Position numbers and translations under genes: made by a program. The notes under the pieces were generated by a model that made no database searches, had not been told where the DNA came from, and saw only the letters and a program-made list of their open reading frames with translations. A stretch of DNA of 64,000 nucleotides from CAVVSQ01 sp963848825 (GTDB lineage: Bacteria > Planctomycetota > Planctomycetia > Gemmatales > Gemmataceae), in assembly GCA_963848825.1 (NCBI GenBank), contig CAWKFA010000015.1, positions 868,001 through 932,000 on the forward strand, written 5' to 3'. Shown here in pieces: positions 52,614 through 62,088 of the stretch; the first letter of the stretch is position 1, and the number at the start of each line of letters is the position of its first letter.

Positions 52614-52739
52614 GATAAGTCTCCTTTAAGTTGAAGGTCACGAAGCAGCACGTGAGCGCCAAAGCGGATATTACACCCGACGGGAACGGGCTTCAACGGA
52701 ATTGCCTGCCCTTTTGATGAGTCCTGCAGGCCCTCGACC

Positions 52740-52745
52740 TATAAT
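52740..52745 (+). promoter_or_regulatory. Candidate -10 element upstream of selO
   Basis: TATAAT lies 33 bases before the chosen selO ATG. If it is used, transcription would start near 52752, downstream of the alternative ATG at 52749. This favours the ATG at 52779, which also has GAGGA at 52769-52773. The -35 box is not clear. Confidence 0.4.
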
Positions 52746-52778
52746 TAGATGGTTCGCAAGATAATCTTGAGGAATCGG

Positions 52779-54263
52779 ATGCTCACTTCATCTCCAGCGC
52801 TGGCCGAGAACAACGCCGTGGGTTGGCGGTTCGACAATACCTACGCGCGTCTGCCTGATGCCCTCTTCGCTCCAGCCCGGCCGGCAATGGTGCGGGCGCC
52901 GCGCGTGGCGATTGTAAATCACCGCCTGGCGCGCGAGCTTGGCCTCGACCTTGAAGGGATGTCGCCGGACGCCGCGGCGGCCCTGTTCGCCGGGCAGGAC
53001 CTGCCGGCTGGTTGTCAACCGATTGCCCAGGCCTACGCGGGGCACCAGTACGGCGGCTTCACGTTGCTCGGCGACGGTCGCGCCATTCTGTTGGGTGAAC
53101 AGCGCACGCCGTCCGGCCGGCTTGTCGATATTCAGCTAAAGGGATCGGGTGAAACCAGATACTCGCGTCGCGGCGACGGCCGCGCCGCTCTCGGCCCGAT
53201 GCTGCGCGAGTACGTCCTCAGTGAGGCCATGTCTGCCCTTGGCATCCCCACCACGCGAAGTCTCGCTGTCGTCACTACCGGCGAAACGGTGTACCGGGCG
53301 TCCGCCTTCAAAGGTGCTATCCTGACGCGCGTCGCCGCCAGTCATATTCGGGTGGGGACCTTCGAGTACCTGGCGTCTCGGCAAGATGACACGAATTTAC
53401 GGGTGCTGGCCGACTACGCGATCGACCGTCACTACCCGGAACTGGTCGATGTCCCCGGCAAATATCTGGAGTTCTTCCGCGCGGTCATGGATCGCCAGGC
53501 CTCGCTTATCGCCCAGTGGCAACTCGTCGGGTTCATCCACGGGGTGATGAACACCGACAACATGGCCGTCTCGGGCGAGACTATTGATTACGGGCCCTGC
53601 GCGTTCATGAACGCCTATCGCCTGGACACCGTGTTCAGTTCGATCGACCACGCCGGCCGCTATGCCTATGGCAACCAACCCGCGATCGCGCAGTGGAACT
53701 TGGCTCGCCTGGCCGAGACCCTGTTGTCGCTACTGAATCCCGACCAGCAGAAGGCAATCGCCCTCGCCTCGGACGTTCTTGGCAACTATCCCGCCCTGTT
53801 TGAACGCTACTGGCTCGCCGGCATGCGGAAGAAGCTCGGGCTCCTGACCAGCGAGGCTGGCGACAGCGAGTTGATCCAGGCGCTGCTCGACTGGATGGAG
53901 AAATCGGGTGCCGATTACACCAACACATTCCGCGCGCTATCCTCGGAGGAGCCACCCGCCGCCGACCAGTATCAAGAGCCAGAATTTCGCGCCTGGTATT
54001 CACGTTGGCGAGTTCGCCTGCAACGCGAGCTTCAGCCCAAGAGCGCGCTTGCCGCCGCGATGGGAGCCGTCAACCCCGCGGTGATCCCGCGGAACCGCCG
54101 GGTGGAGGAAGCGCTTGCCGCCGCCGAAGATCACGACGATCTGACGGTGCTGCATCGACTATTGGCGGCATTGGCCTCGCCCTTCGAAGTGGGGGCCGAT
54201 GCAACATACTACCAGGAGCCGCCCCCCGACGACCCCAGCTACCGAACCTTTTGCGGAACGTAA
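52779..54263 (+). CDS. selO: Protein adenylyltransferase SelO (YdiU/UPF0061)
   Basis: 494 aa pseudokinase-fold enzyme that transfers AMP from ATP to protein hydroxyl groups. Diagnostic blocks are AQAYAGHQYGGFTLLGDGRA, DIQLKGSGETRYSRRGDGRA, YVLSEAMSALGIPTTRSLAV and GFIHGVMNTDNMAVSGETID followed by YGPCAFMN, which contain the ATP- and metal-binding residues of SelO. The C-terminus is ...PPDDPSYRTFCGT, with the near-terminal cysteine that in many homologues is a selenocysteine. The start was chosen from the ribosome binding site at 52769-52773. The gene is unshifted and stands between the CE15 gene and the cobalamin riboswitch. Confidence 0.95.
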   Translation: MLTSSPALAENNAVGWRFDNTYARLPDALFAPARPAMVRAPRVAIVNHRLARELGLDLEGMSPDAAAALFAGQDLPAGCQPIAQAYAGHQYGGFTLLGDGRAILLGEQRTPSGRLVDIQLKGSGETRYSRRGDGRAALGPMLREYVLSEAMSALGIPTTRSLAVVTTGETVYRASAFKGAILTRVAASHIRVGTFEYLASRQDDTNLRVLADYAIDRHYPELVDVPGKYLEFFRAVMDRQASLIAQWQLVGFIHGVMNTDNMAVSGETIDYGPCAFMNAYRLDTVFSSIDHAGRYAYGNQPAIAQWNLARLAETLLSLLNPDQQKAIALASDVLGNYPALFERYWLAGMRKKLGLLTSEAGDSELIQALLDWMEKSGADYTNTFRALSSEEPPAADQYQEPEFRAWYSRWRVRLQRELQPKSALAAAMGAVNPAVIPRNRRVEEALAAAEDHDDLTVLHRLLAALASPFEVGADATYYQEPPPDDPSYRTFCGT

Positions 54264-54357
54264 GGTTTGGTACCGCAATTTTTGCCCACAGGCATCGACG
54301 TCCTTTTAGAAAAAGTTGGACAATTGAAGGCGGTGTTCATAGATTCCTAAAGTTAAC

Positions 54358-54482
54358 CTCGATAGGTTCCCCGCCCGCCATCTGGTGGGTAAGGGGAGTT
54401 AAAGGGAAAACGGTGCGAATCCGTTGCAGGGCCGCTGCTGTGTTCGGCGAATAGCCGTAAGCCAGAAGACCTGCCTGTCGAG
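54358..54482 (+). ncRNA. Cobalamin riboswitch (aptamer)
   Basis: The B12 box AGCCAGAAGACCTGCC (54460-54475) differs from the common form by one base. Upstream are TTAAAGGGAA (54399-54408), GGTGCGAATCC (54412-54422) and the CCGCTGCTGT junction (54432-54441), in canonical order. P1 closes with CTCGATAGG (54358-54366) pairing CCTGTCGAG (54474-54482), eight Watson-Crick pairs plus one G-U. A short hairpin GATGCT/AGCATC (54493-54513) lies between the aptamer and the ATG at 54616 and may belong to the expression platform. The element should reduce expression of the downstream genes when adenosyl- or other cobalamins are abundant. Confidence 0.92.
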
Positions 54483-54615
54483 CTTCTGTTTCGATGCTTC
54501 GGTCTTGAGCATCCGGCAGGCATGGTCGCAGTCCGTCATTTTGCACGGGCCAATGCTGCTGGGGTTTGGGCTGAAGTAAACCTTCTTGCCCGGCACCGGC
54601 AGAAAAGATTGCACC

Positions 54616-55596
54616 ATGAGATACCCCTTCTCAGCCCGTAGACGCTGTCGGGCCTTCACTCTCCTAGAACTGCTTGTCGTCGTCGCCATCGTGGCCGTAC
54701 TCGTTGGCCTGCTCCTACCCGCCGTTCAGCGGGCCCGAGAGGCTGCGGCGCGGGCCCACTGCCAAAATAATCTCAAGCAAATCGGCCTCGCTCTCCAATC
54801 GTACCATGACGTCAACCGAGTCTTCCCGGTCGGCACGGCTTTGAAGGGCCACCCCAACACCACACTGGCGACAGCCGTCCCACAATCGCTCCTGAATAGC
54901 GGGCCCTATCGCCCCGGAGCGTTCGCCGTGATCTTGCCGTATCTCGAACAGGAAAATCTGTATCGAGATCTGGCGCTCGACGCCGCCATGGATGAGGAGC
55001 CGAACCGTACGCTTGGGCAATCGCAAATCGCCCTTTACCTTTGTCCAACCGCCCAGCATGTCTACGGTCTGCGGAAGGCGCCGCATTCCCAGCCGTTGGC
55101 CGACGCCACACTGCAATTGGCCATCATCGACTACAGCGGGCTCAATGGTTCGCTGCGCCTCTCCCCCGACGATACCGACTCCGGTTCTTTGCAGGACCAT
55201 GGCGCCTTCGCGGAGCGCGAAGGGTTGCGCATTACGGACTTTACCGATGGCACGTCGCAAACGATTCACGTGGTGGAAACGGTGAATTTCGGGCGCGGCG
55301 TGTGGATTCACGGTCGACCGCATTACAACAATGCCGCATTTGCGATCAACACACTCAACGGCTATAACGGCGCGCCAAACTCTGTTTACCCAGACGGTGC
55401 GAATCTGCCGGTGACCAATCGGGGGCCGGGCAAGGGCTTCGGTGGCACCTGGGGTATTTCAAGCGATCACCCCGGCGGGGCGAACGCCTTATTTGTCGAT
55501 GGATCGGTCCATTTCCTGAGCGACACTCTCTCGCCCCAGGCTCTAACTGCTTTGAGCACGAGAGACGGCAGGGAGGTGATCACCGATCCCTATTGA
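54616..55596 (+). CDS. DUF1559 prepilin-like protein
   Basis: 326 aa from ATG 54616, 133 bases after the riboswitch aptamer; a TTG at 54586 is also in frame. The N-terminus is a type IV prepilin/pseudopilin signal: basic SARRRCRA, then FTLLELLVVVAIVAVLVGLL, with Glu at position 5 of the mature protein. The -1 residue is Ala instead of the common Gly. The helix continues LPAVQRAREAAARAHCQNNL as in all DUF1559 proteins, and the C-terminus has the H-x9-DG motif (HPGGANALFVDGSVHFL). DUF1559 proteins are abundant in planctomycetes, with unknown roles at the cell surface. It is the first gene under the cobalamin riboswitch. Confidence 0.88.
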   Translation: MRYPFSARRRCRAFTLLELLVVVAIVAVLVGLLLPAVQRAREAAARAHCQNNLKQIGLALQSYHDVNRVFPVGTALKGHPNTTLATAVPQSLLNSGPYRPGAFAVILPYLEQENLYRDLALDAAMDEEPNRTLGQSQIALYLCPTAQHVYGLRKAPHSQPLADATLQLAIIDYSGLNGSLRLSPDDTDSGSLQDHGAFAEREGLRITDFTDGTSQTIHVVETVNFGRGVWIHGRPHYNNAAFAINTLNGYNGAPNSVYPDGANLPVTNRGPGKGFGGTWGISSDHPGGANALFVDGSVHFLSDTLSPQALTALSTRDGREVITDPY

Positions 55597-55681
55597 CGCG
55601 CCCAAGATGCCAACGAGCGGCTGTACCGCTCGAAGTGCCGATTTTTTCCTCTACAAGACGCATAAGTTCTGGAGACGATTC

Positions 55682-58600
55682 ATGCTCGCGAATTTTTTTG
55701 GCCTGCTACGCAAGAAGAAACAGTTGAGGCGGACGCCGCGCCCGCGGCAATTAGCGCCTCAACTAGAAACCTTGGAACGCCGTGATGCACCAGCCGCCAC
55801 CATTGTGGATTTTCAAGATCTGGCGCTGGCGCCCAATACGTATTTTAACGGCTCCAACAACTCGGGCGGTTTCACGAGCCGGGGTGCCCAATTCAATAAT
55901 AGCTATGACCAGAGTTTTGGTTCTTGGAGCGGTTGGTCCTACTCAGACGTCAACAATAACACCACAGCGGGTTACACCAATCAATATGCGGCCTACACGG
56001 GAACGGGTGTCGGCGGTTCCGGGAACTATGGCGTAGGGTGCTGCTCCGACCCCGCTTTCGGCGGCGTGTTGCCGACCATTACGATCCCCGACGGCATGCA
56101 GGTGCAATCGGCGCTGTTTACCAACACGACCTACGCGGCACTGTCGATGCTCAATGGGGACATGTTCGCCAAGAAGTTCGGGCCCAACGATTGGTTCGAC
56201 CTGAGCATTACCGGTGAAGACGCCAGCAATCACGTGGTAGGAACAGTTGACTTCTTTTTGGCACAGAACGGCTCGATTGTGAACACCTGGCAATCGGTCA
56301 ACCTTGGTTCTCTGGCGGGGGCAAAGACGCTCCAGTTCGGCCTGACCTCGTCGGATGTCGGCTCCTTTGGCATGAACACCCCCGCTTTCTTTGCGATGGA
56401 TAACCTCACGCTCGTGCCAAAAGGCACCACGCTTGTGGATTTTGAAGACCTGGCGCTGGCGCCGAATTCGTATTTTAATGGCTCCAATAACTCGGGCGGC
56501 TTCACGAGCCGGGGTGCCCAATTCAATAATAGTTATGACCAGACTTTTGGTTCCTGGAGCGGTTGGTCGTATTCCAACGTCAACGATATCTCCACAGCCG
56601 GTTACAACAATCAATATGCGGCCTACACGGGAACGGGTGCTGGTGGATCCGGAAACTATGGCGTAGGGTGCTGCTCCGACCCTGCTTTCGGCGGCGTGTT
56701 GCCGACCATCACGATCCCCGACGGCATGCAGGTGCAATCGGCGCTGTTCACCAACACGACCTACGCGGCATTGTCGATGCTCAATGGGGACATGTTCGCC
56801 AAGAAGTTCGGGCCCAACGATTGGTTCGACCTTACGATTACAGGTGAAGATGCCAGCAATCACGTGGTAGGAAAGGTTGACTTCTTTTTGGCCCAGAATG
56901 GCTCGATTGTGAACACCTGGCAATCGGTCAACCTTGGTTCTCTGGCGGCGGCAAGGACGCTCCAGTTCGGCCTGACTTCGTCGGATGTCGGCGCCTTTGG
57001 CATGAACACCCCCGCTTTCTTTGCGATGGATAACCTCACGCTCGTGCCAATAATCGGAGCCACGACGACGAGCGTCAGCGGCAACCCGTCCACGGTGGTA
57101 TACGGTAGTTCGCTTACTCTTAACGCCACAGTTACGGCCATCGGGGGACTCGCTGCGCCCGCGGCCGGTAGTGTCGCTTTCAAGGATGCCACGACCGGCA
57201 AGGATCTGGGTGTGGGAAGTTTCGTTGTTGGCGGCGGTACCTCGTCCAGCGCGACCCTCACCATCACCGCCAGCAATGCCAACCTGTTCAAGGTCAGCGC
57301 CGCCGATACTATTGTGGCCACCTACACGGCCGGCGCCTGGCTTTGCCGGGAGCACCGGCACTACCAGCGTGGCCATCACGCCGAAGGCGATCACGGTGAC
57401 GGCGGCGCCGAACACCAAGTTCTATGACGGCACAACCACGGCGACTGCCGTACCGGCGATCAGCGCGGGCGGCCTGGCGACGGGCGACACGGCATCTTTC
57501 CAGGAGAATTACGACACGGCGGCCATAGGAGTGGGTAAAACGCTGACACCGGCTGGCTCGGTCAGCGACGGCAACAACGGTAGCAACTACCTGGTAACCA
57601 CCGTGCCCAACACAACGGGCGTCATCAATGGCAAATACGCCATCAGCCTTCTCGGTGGTAACACGGTCACGGCTGGAACCTCATTCATATTCACGGTGCA
57701 GGCGACCGACAGCGCTGGCAACGCCCTCATTTCCTACTCCGGGCCCACGAGCATCACGGTGACGCTTAATCCGGCCGATAACCAGGGCATCTTACCCGTG
57801 ACCGGGTCCCTGAACGCCAGCGGCTTTGGATTTTTCCTTGGCACGCTCAAGACTACAGGCACCTATACGATCACCGTCACGGCTGGCCTCTTCTTGGGTA
57901 CGAGCAGCCTCATCAACGTCACTCCCGCAAATGCCGTGTACTTCACTGTCGCTGCCCCAGCCACCGGCGACACCGGCAGCCCAATCCCTGTCACGGTGAC
58001 GGCTTTTGACCAATATGGCAACATCGCCACCGGATACACTGGTACCGTCAAACTCTCTACCACGGACACCAACGCCGCACTCGGTTCGCCTTATTCCTTC
58101 ACGACCGGTGCGGGCAAGGACAACGGCGTGCACACTTTCAGCGTGACTTTCAACTCGGGTGCCACTCAGGTCATTGCCGCCACGGATACCGTGGCGACGA
58201 CTCCAACAATCACCGGCACGAGCACACCTATCATTGCGCGTGGGCTTGTGGTCACATCCTTCATGCCGACCGCGACGGGATTCAAAGTTACGTTCAACAA
58301 GCCGTTTGTGCCGACCGACGTCACGCTTTATGGCTCCACGTCCAGTGCGGTGGCCGACGTCACCCTGTTTGGTTCGAATGGCGTCGGCGCGATTCACGGC
58401 TCGCTCCTGATCGACCCGTTGAACCAGGGCATCACGTTCAGTGCGACCCAAAATTATGTCGCGTTGCTGAACACCCTGCACGGGAGCCCTGATTCCGTCA
58501 TCCTTCCCGATGCAACCTATACGGCCAAGCTGGTGAGCGGGGCCGGCGGCAATGGCTTTCTGGACGCGGTAGGCGCCGGTTTGGATGGAGCCAACAACGG

Positions 58601-60017
58601 TGGCCACGCCAACTTCACGACCACCTTCGCCACCCATTATCAAGCCAGTGCCACGCCCGTTTTGGCTATCCCGGACTTTGCCCGCGGCCCAGACAGCAAT
58701 ACGCCCATCGCGGTGCCGACGTCGAATTTCGGCATACCGATCACTCTTTACAATGCCGCCAACGTGAGCGATGTCACGTTTTCTTTGACCTACAATGCAT
58801 CGCTACTCAACCTGACCGGCACTTTGTCCGGTACCGCCAGCGATGCCACCGATCCGGCCGCCGGCCTCACGCTCGTCGCCAATGCCGGCGGCGTGGCCAC
58901 CTTCCATTACAGCGCTGTCACGCCCGCATCCGCCACGGCCACCAATCCACTGGTGCTCGGCGACTTGACGGCCGTCGTGCCTTCCGGCGCCGGCGCCGCG
59001 GCACTTGGTCTGTATCAAGTCAAGGACCTCCTTCAACTCGGCGCTATCGTCATCAACAAGGGGGCTGGCCCCGGGGCCATCAGCGCGAATGGTGTGCACG
59101 TAAACGCCTATCTCGGCGACGTCAACGGGGACAAGATCATCGACGGCTTGGACAAATTGGCTGCGGACAGCGTCGCCCAGGGGCACGCTTCGGGCTTCAG
59201 TGCCTACGTGCAACTGGACCCGGCAATCATCGGCGACGTGGCCGGCGACACTTCGGTTGACGCGGGCGACGTAAGTACGCTGGACGCGTATGTCGTGCAA
59301 CTGCAACCGACGCAAATACCGCTGCCGCCTACGCAATTGTCCGCGACCAATCCCAGATACGTAAACCCCAACCTGCTCCATTCGCCGAATGCGGCGGATC
59401 CAACCCTGAGCCTGGCGGCCCACGCGCCTACGCCAGGCGGCGCGCCAGTGATTTCCGTGCTGGTCGACAATGGCCATCCGGACGGCAGCACCGGCTTGAA
59501 CCAGGCGTCTTTGGCGTTGACGTACGATCCGTCAATCTTGAGCGTAACACCCAACGATATCAGCCTGGGCTCACTGACAAACGAGGATGCGGGTTGGCAT
59601 ATCTCTTCGGTCATTGATGCTTCAAAAGGTCAAATCGGCATTTTGCTCTATAGTCCGATGCCCGTTACCACCATACAAGCAGGCAGCCTGGTGAACATCG
59701 CCTTCCAGGTCCTGCACGGCACGCCGCGCAACGTAAACCTCTCCCTGGCTCACGCGGTCGTGCAGCTTGTCGATAACGTGACACCGAACGGCCAACGTTT
59801 CGATACCACGCTGGCGGACGCGCAGGGTGGTTTGATCCTGAGCCCTGGTATGGATAGTTTGCCAATGCCGACTATCCTCGGTTACGCTGCAAAATGTGAA
59901 ATTCCTTCGCCGGTGTCGCCAGGTAACGAGGTGGTCTCAGGTTCGGACAACCTCCGGGCCGAATCCGCAGCGCGCCGAGACCACTTTCCTGATCGCTCCA
60001 GTCGAAGCTGGGTCTGA
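55682..60017 (+). CDS. Giant surface protein with tandem DUF4465, Ig-like, YDG, cohesin-like and dockerin-like domains
   Basis: ~1445 aa with one shift near 57340. The N-terminus MLANFFGLLRKKKQLRRTPR plus LETLERRDAPAA is the planctomycete LEPR-like export/anchoring motif. Residues ~40-250 and ~250-460 are two DUF4465 domains, each with FNGSNNSGGFTSRGAQFNNS and GVGCCSDPAFGG. Next come a Big_3-type Ig domain (SVSGNPSTVVYGSSLTLNAT), a YDG/MBG-type domain (KFYDGTTTATA), filamin/Ig-like modules (~650-860), a cohesin-like segment (~990-1110), a dockerin-like pair (DVNGDKIIDGLD, DVAGDTSVDAGD) and a second cohesin-like segment. It follows the DUF1559 gene by 85 bases and precedes the ABC importer. 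The likely role is capture of a ligand, by context a cobamide, at the cell surface. The last ~45 residues are less certain. Confidence 0.75.
55803..56420 (+). repeat. First copy of an internal 630-base duplication (DUF4465 domain 1)
   Basis: Aligned with 56433-57050 at a constant offset of 630 bases (210 codons) and no gaps. I counted about 41 differences over 618 bases, roughly 93% identity, many of them synonymous. It encodes the first DUF4465 domain. Confidence 0.92.
56433..57050 (+). repeat. Second copy of the internal 630-base duplication (DUF4465 domain 2)
   Basis: Partner of 55803-56420. Sequence 3' of it diverges immediately into the Ig-like region. The differences cluster in the SWSGWSYSxVN-to-GGSGNYG segment, the most variable surface of the domain. 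Confidence 0.92.
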
Positions 60018-60246
60018 GTCCGTGTTTCCGATCCACTATTTGATTTTCGGCTGGAACAGCCTGGATTATCAACCGGATTGGCGAGAGGTTTGGCAACAAT
60101 CTCCGGCGCTTGATGATGGGTTCGATACTTATCCGGATTCGCCACCGCAATCCCCGTCCCGTCGCCTGGCGGTGATTGATGGCGTATTCGCTCAGATGTC
60201 CTTTGTGGCAACCCGCAAGGATTTGATGGATAATTGGGCTTTATGA
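59896..60246 (+). CDS. Possible small protein overlapping the giant gene's 3' end
   Basis: A 116-codon open frame (GTG start) whose stop TGA at 60244-60246 overlaps the btuD-like ATG at 60243 as ATGA, the usual translational-coupling arrangement. Its C-terminal ~75 residues have a protein-like composition (FPIHYLIFGWNSLDYQPDW, RLAVIDGVFAQMSFVATRKD), while the first ~35 are basic and overlap the tail of the giant gene in another frame. It may be a separate small protein, the true C-terminus of the giant protein after an undetected shift, or chance. No family was recognised. Confidence 0.35.
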   Translation: MKFLRRCRQVTRWSQVRTTSGPNPQRAETTFLIAPVEAGSESVFPIHYLIFGWNSLDYQPDWREVWQQSPALDDGFDTYPDSPPQSPSRRLAVIDGVFAQMSFVATRKDLMDNWAL

Positions 60247-61096
60247 TGGAACCACTTTTGACGGCCCACGGCATCTCCTTCGCCTACGACGACCGGGACA
60301 TTTTACAAGATGTCACTCTCGCTCTTGTGGCCGGGGAGTTTGTCGGCTTGATCGGCGCGAACGGCAGCGGCAAGTCAACGCTGCTACGTGTGCTTCTGGG
60401 CTTGTTGGCGCCGAAGACGGGCGCCGTGCGGCTTGGTGGAGTGCCGATCCGCTCGCTCATGCGGCGGCAGGTCGCGTTGCGCCGACCATGGTGCAACAGG
60501 AAACGCGCATTGATTTCGCCTTTACCGTCCGTGAGATCGTGGCCATGGGACGGGCGCCTTACCTCGGTCGTTTCTCGCCGGAATCTAGCGCCGACACGCA
60601 GGCCATCGGCCGCGCCATGCATGCCACCGAAACGGAGCAATTCGCCGACCGTTTTGTGACGGAACTCTCCGGCGGCGAGCGGCAGCGTGTTCATCTCGCC
60701 CGAGCTCTCGCGCAGGACACGGCAGTCATTCTGCTGGACGAACCCACTGCCAACCTCGACCTGGCGCACCAATTCGAGGCCCTGTGCCTGATAAATAAAG
60801 TGACGCGTCAACACCGGGCGGCGCTGGCGGCGATTCACGACATTGCGCTGGCAGCGCGTCATTGTGATCGGCTGCTGCTGTTGTCAGATGGACAAATCGT
60901 CGCGGCGGGGCTGCCCGCCGAAGTGGTCACCGAAAGTAACCTGGAGCGCTACCTGGGCCTGCGTGCGCGCATCCGGCGCGACCTGGAAACCGGCGATTTC
61001 TTTATTTCCCCGCTTGGTGTAGCCAAAAAATGTGATTTGTCGACATGTGAGCCCGTGGCGTGTGAAGCAAATGGTGGCACCAACTCGAGGTTCTGA
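60243..61096 (+). CDS. btuD: ABC importer ATP-binding protein, BtuD/FecE-like
   Basis: ~284 aa across one shift near 60485 (RRQVALR... joins TMVQQETRIDFAFTVREIVA). Walker A is GLIGANGSGKSTLLR, the Q-loop lies in MVQQET, the signature is ELSGGERQRVHLARAL, Walker B is AVILLDEPTANLDLAH and the H-loop is AAIHDI. The typical HYPYLGRF-like turn appears as GRAPYLGRF. This set defines the FecE/BtuD class that powers cobalamin, heme or siderophore import. The stop overlaps the ATG of the next gene by one base (61096). The symbol rests on the riboswitch upstream; iron-siderophore specificity cannot be excluded from sequence alone. Confidence 0.8.
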
Positions 61097-62088
61097 TGGG
61101 CGCTGAAAAAAAGGAACGTTCGGGCGGTGCCGTCAAGTTCCTTGTCGTTTTGTTCACGGTATTGGCGATCGTCCTGGGTGCCATCGAGTGGGCCCGGCGT
61201 GTCCGGACGCCTGCCTTGCCTACCCTCATCGCCACGGACCCGGCGGCGCAATCCTTCCCGCGCGAACTCCGCGATGCCGCCGGCGAGACTCTCGTCATCA
61301 TGTCCAGACCGAACCGCATCGTATCGCAGACTCTCGCCACGGACGAAATTATTCTCGCCATCTGTCATCCCGAACGAATCGTCGCCCTCAGCAGCCTGGC
61401 GGAAGACGAGAATTACAGCAACGTCGCGGAGGAAGCACGCCAGGTTCCCGGCCGCGCAACACGGGGCACCGAACAGCTTCTGCAACTGCGGCCAGATTTG
61501 ATCTTCATCGCTAGTTATAGCAGCGCGGAGACGGTGCAGTTGCTCAAGATGTCCCAGGCTCCGGTCTTTCGTTTTGCCAACTTCGATTCCCTCGCCGACA
61601 TCAAGGGCAACATTCGCACGGTCGGCCACGCCGTCGGCAACGACCTGGAAGCCGACGCCCTGATCCGCGCGATGGACAAAGCGCTTGCTGCCGTGCACGC
61701 GCGCGTGCCGCCGGCTCAGCCTCCGCCGCGTGTGATGTCGTTCGGGCTTGGCGGCTACACGGCCGGTGCCAAGACAATATTCGATGACATGGTACGCGCC
61801 GTCGGGGCGACCAACGCCAGCGCGGAGAATGGCATTGTAGGTTTCGCCAAAATCAGCTTCGAGAACATTAGCGAATGGCAGCCGGATTTCATCGTTACGG
61901 GCGCGAATCGCGGCGAGATGGCTATCGTCCGCAAGAATTTGCTCGCCGACCCGATCATCGCGACGAGCCGGGCGGGGCGCCGCGGGCGTATCATCGTCAT
62001 GGACAACCGGCATTTTTTGACGGTCTCGCAGTATTTCATCCGAGGTGTTGAGGATTTGGCGGACGGAATCTATGGAAAACCGCAGTAA
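61096..62088 (+). CDS. btuF: ABC importer substrate-binding protein, BtuF-like, N-terminally membrane-anchored
   Basis: 330 aa. One membrane segment (VKFLVVLFTVLAIVLGAIEW) precedes the periplasmic-binding fold. There is no lipobox or clear signal-peptidase site, so the protein appears tethered. The fold is of the BtuF/FhuD class: RPNRIVSQTLATDEIILAIC, ERIVALSSLAEDENYSNVAE, GTEQLLQLRPDLIFIASYSS, and late FENISEWQPDFIVTGANR and GRIIVMDNRHFLTVSQYFI. It should present the ligand to the permease. It overlaps both neighbours (1 base with btuD, 17 bases with btuC), indicating tight coupling. Confidence 0.82.
   Translation: MGAEKKERSGGAVKFLVVLFTVLAIVLGAIEWARRVRTPALPTLIATDPAAQSFPRELRDAAGETLVIMSRPNRIVSQTLATDEIILAICHPERIVALSSLAEDENYSNVAEEARQVPGRATRGTEQLLQLRPDLIFIASYSSAETVQLLKMSQAPVFRFANFDSLADIKGNIRTVGHAVGNDLEADALIRAMDKALAAVHARVPPAQPPPRVMSFGLGGYTAGAKTIFDDMVRAVGATNASAENGIVGFAKISFENISEWQPDFIVTGANRGEMAIVRKNLLADPIIATSRAGRRGRIIVMDNRHFLTVSQYFIRGVEDLADGIYGKPQ

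Noticed and set aside
55943..57418. A 491-codon open frame on the minus strand inside the giant DUF4465 gene
   Set aside because: It is the antisense of a repetitive GC-rich coding sequence. The repeat makes it look long, but it has no ribosome binding site, and its amino-acid pattern only mirrors the duplication of the sense gene.
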